Assembly (NCBI GenBank): GCA_964506325.1
Contig: CAZDLO010000156.1
Location: 1-6,713, forward strand
Direction: 5' to 3'
Origin: CAINVV01 sp964506325
Lineage (GTDB): Bacteria; Bacteroidota; Bacteroidia; Bacteroidales; Prolixibacteraceae
DNA length: 6,713 nucleotides
Part shown: one piece after another, positions 5,251-6,713 of the stretch
Position numbering within the stretch: position 1 is the stretch's first letter
How the letters are laid out: every line of letters starts with the position of its first letter
The notes under the pieces: model-generated
Told to the model about the DNA's origin: nothing
Database searches by the model: none
What the model saw: the letters and a program-made list of their open reading frames with translations, nothing else
Program-made: the position numbers and the translations under genes

Positions 5251-6713
5251 ATGGCTCAACCAAAAGTCCGCGTAAGGTTTGCACCCAGCCCTACCGGTCC
5301 GCTTCATATCGGAGGTGTACGCACTGCATTGTTCAATTACCTGTTCGCCAGGCACCACGGCGGCGATTTCCTGCTGCGGATCGAAGATACCGACCAGACC
5401 AGGTATGTCCCCGGTGCCGAGGATTACATCATGGAAGCCCTCGGCTGGTGCGGGATCAAAATTGACGAAGGTCCCCGCGAAGGCGGAGTTCACGCCCCTT
5501 ACCGCCAAAGCGAACGAAAGGCGCTCTATGCCGGTTACGCGCAGCAGCTTATTGATTCAGGCCATGCCTATTATGCTTTTGATACGCCGGAAGAACTCGA
5601 TGCGCTGCGGCAGGATGCCGAGGCCAAAGGGGAAACCTTTACCTACAACAATGCAACACGGCAGGGGTTGAAGAATTCGTTGTCCATGCCGGGTAGTGAC
5701 GTAATAACCGCCATCGAATCAGGCGAACATCATGTGGTACGCTTTAAAATGCCTGTCAACTCCCTGGTCGAGGAGGTTGACCTGATCCGTGGACCTGTTC
5801 AGTTCAATACCGACCAGCTTGATGACAAAGTCCTGTTCAAAAGTGACGGCATGCCTACCTATCACCTGGCCAACGTGGTGGATGACCACCTGATGGAGAT
5901 CTCCCATGTGATCCGGGGCGAGGAGTGGCTCCCATCCATGCCGCTGCATATATTATTGTATGAGGCCTTCGGCTGGAAAGCCACCATGCCGCAATTCTCG
6001 CATCTTCCGCTGATACTCAAGCCTGTCGGCAAAGGTAAGCTGAGCAAACGCGACGGCGACCAGATGGGCTTCCCGGTCTTCCCGCTGGCCTGGAAAGATC
6101 CGGTAACCGGAGATGTCTCGAGGGGTTACCGTGAAGACGGTTACCTGCCCGATGGTTTCATCAACATGCTTTCCCTGCTGGGATGGAACCCCGGTACCGA
6201 ACAGGAGATCTTTTCCATGGACGAGCTGGTACTGGCCTTCTCGCTCGACCGTGTCGGAAAGTCGGGTTCCCGTTTTGATCCGGAGAAAACAAAATGGTTC
6301 AACCACCAGTACCTGGTCCGCCAGGCGGATGAAGACCTCGCCGAAATGTTCCTGCCTTTCCTGGAAACCAAGGGAGTGCGTGTCCCGTTTGAACTGGTTG
6401 TCCGTGTTGCCTCACTGGTAAAGGAAAGGTGCCATTTTGTGAATGAAATCTGGGACCAGGGATTTTTCTTCTTCCAAGCCCCGGACGAATACGATGAAAA
6501 AATTGTGTCCAAACGTTGGAAAGATGATGTACCGCAGATGATGGCGGAGATTTCAGGTTTTTTCGCCTCCGTCAGCAACTGGCAAGCCCCCCTGATCAAG
6601 GAACCATTTTCACGGTTTGTGACAGAAAAAGGCTGGAACTTTGGCACCATCATGAATTCACTGCGCCTCTGCCTGGTGGGCGGCAGTTATGGTCCCGACA
6701 TCTTCGAAATATG
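5251..6713 (+). CDS. gltX: Glutamyl-tRNA synthetase (3' end cut by window edge)
   Basis: Class I synthetase attaching glutamate to tRNA-Glu in the cytoplasm. The frame is open from ATG 5251 to the window edge: 487 complete codons plus two bases, about 20 residues short of a usual Bacteroidota GluRS. It starts MAQPKVRVRFAPSPTGPLHIGG, with the HIGH-type motif at 19-22. RIEDTD follows at 43-48, HVIRGEEW at 219-226, and KLSKR (the KMSKS equivalent) at 263-267. The region holding zinc cysteines in E. coli GluRS reads AYYAFDTPEEL (106-116), so zinc is absent, as in the Thermus enzyme. An extra loop of about 20 residues (around 271-291, starting QMGFPVFPLAW) follows KLSKR, a trait I associate with Bacteroidota. 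The ATG is preceded by an A/T-rich leader without Shine-Dalgarno. It lies downstream of leuS in the same direction, with no convincing promoter between them. Confidence 0.97.
   Translation, partial: MAQPKVRVRFAPSPTGPLHIGGVRTALFNYLFARHHGGDFLLRIEDTDQTRYVPGAEDYIMEALGWCGIKIDEGPREGGVHAPYRQSERKALYAGYAQQLIDSGHAYYAFDTPEELDALRQDAEAKGETFTYNNATRQGLKNSLSMPGSDVITAIESGEHHVVRFKMPVNSLVEEVDLIRGPVQFNTDQLDDKVLFKSDGMPTYHLANVVDDHLMEISHVIRGEEWLPSMPLHILLYEAFGWKATMPQFSHLPLILKPVGKGKLSKRDGDQMGFPVFPLAWKDPVTGDVSRGYREDGYLPDGFINMLSLLGWNPGTEQEIFSMDELVLAFSLDRVGKSGSRFDPEKTKWFNHQYLVRQADEDLAEMFLPFLETKGVRVPFELVVRVASLVKERCHFVNEIWDQGFFFFQAPDEYDEKIVSKRWKDDVPQMMAEISGFFASVSNWQAPLIKEPFSRFVTEKGWNFGTIMNSLRLCLVGGSYGPDIFEI

Noticed and set aside
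421..6713. gdhA, leuS and gltX as parts of a novel linked system
   Set aside because: All three are complete or edge-cut housekeeping genes with intact motifs. gdhA is divergent from the other two, and no accessory gene accompanies them.

Overview
This window looks like a stretch of ordinary chromosome from a member of the Bacteroidota, probably an uncultured Bacteroidales-like lineage. The evidence is the type of each protein: a 445-residue hexameric-type glutamate dehydrogenase, a GluRS that lacks the zinc cysteines and carries an extra loop after KLSKR, and a LeuRS starting MDYNFKDIE. The start codons also lack Shine-Dalgarno sequences and sit in A/T-rich leaders, as is usual in that phylum. 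The lineage is inferred from recalled family features, not from a search.

Layout. Positions 1-420 hold no gene I can support, only several families of small intergenic repeats. gdhA (glutamate dehydrogenase) runs leftward at 421-1758. A 715-base, mostly AT-rich divergent intergenic region (1759-2473) follows. It contains a 217-bp element bounded by 12-bp inverted repeats, a weak candidate gdhA promoter, and a strikingly regular 7-bp tandem array just ahead of leuS. leuS (leucyl-tRNA synthetase) runs rightward at 2474-5137 and is complete. A 113-base spacer filled with nested inverted repeats separates it from gltX (glutamyl-tRNA synthetase), which starts at 5251 and runs off the right edge about 20 residues short of its expected end.

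Function. All three genes are housekeeping: gdhA links 2-oxoglutarate and ammonium to glutamate, and leuS and gltX charge tRNA-Leu and tRNA-Glu. leuS and gltX lie in the same direction and may be co-transcribed, but nothing here ties the three into a dedicated pathway. I found no defence system, mobile gene, RNA gene or CRISPR array, and no sign of a novel protein system.

The unusual content is in the spacers. Two repeat families recur. One is a CTCYGTGTTTCTCTGTG-type motif found in both orientations in all three intergenic regions. The other is a CMTAAYT heptad, with 14 tandem copies before leuS and 3 copies right after the gdhA stop codon. A useful point on the proteins is that the GDH coenzyme-site residues look like the NAD-type rather than the NADP-type enzyme.
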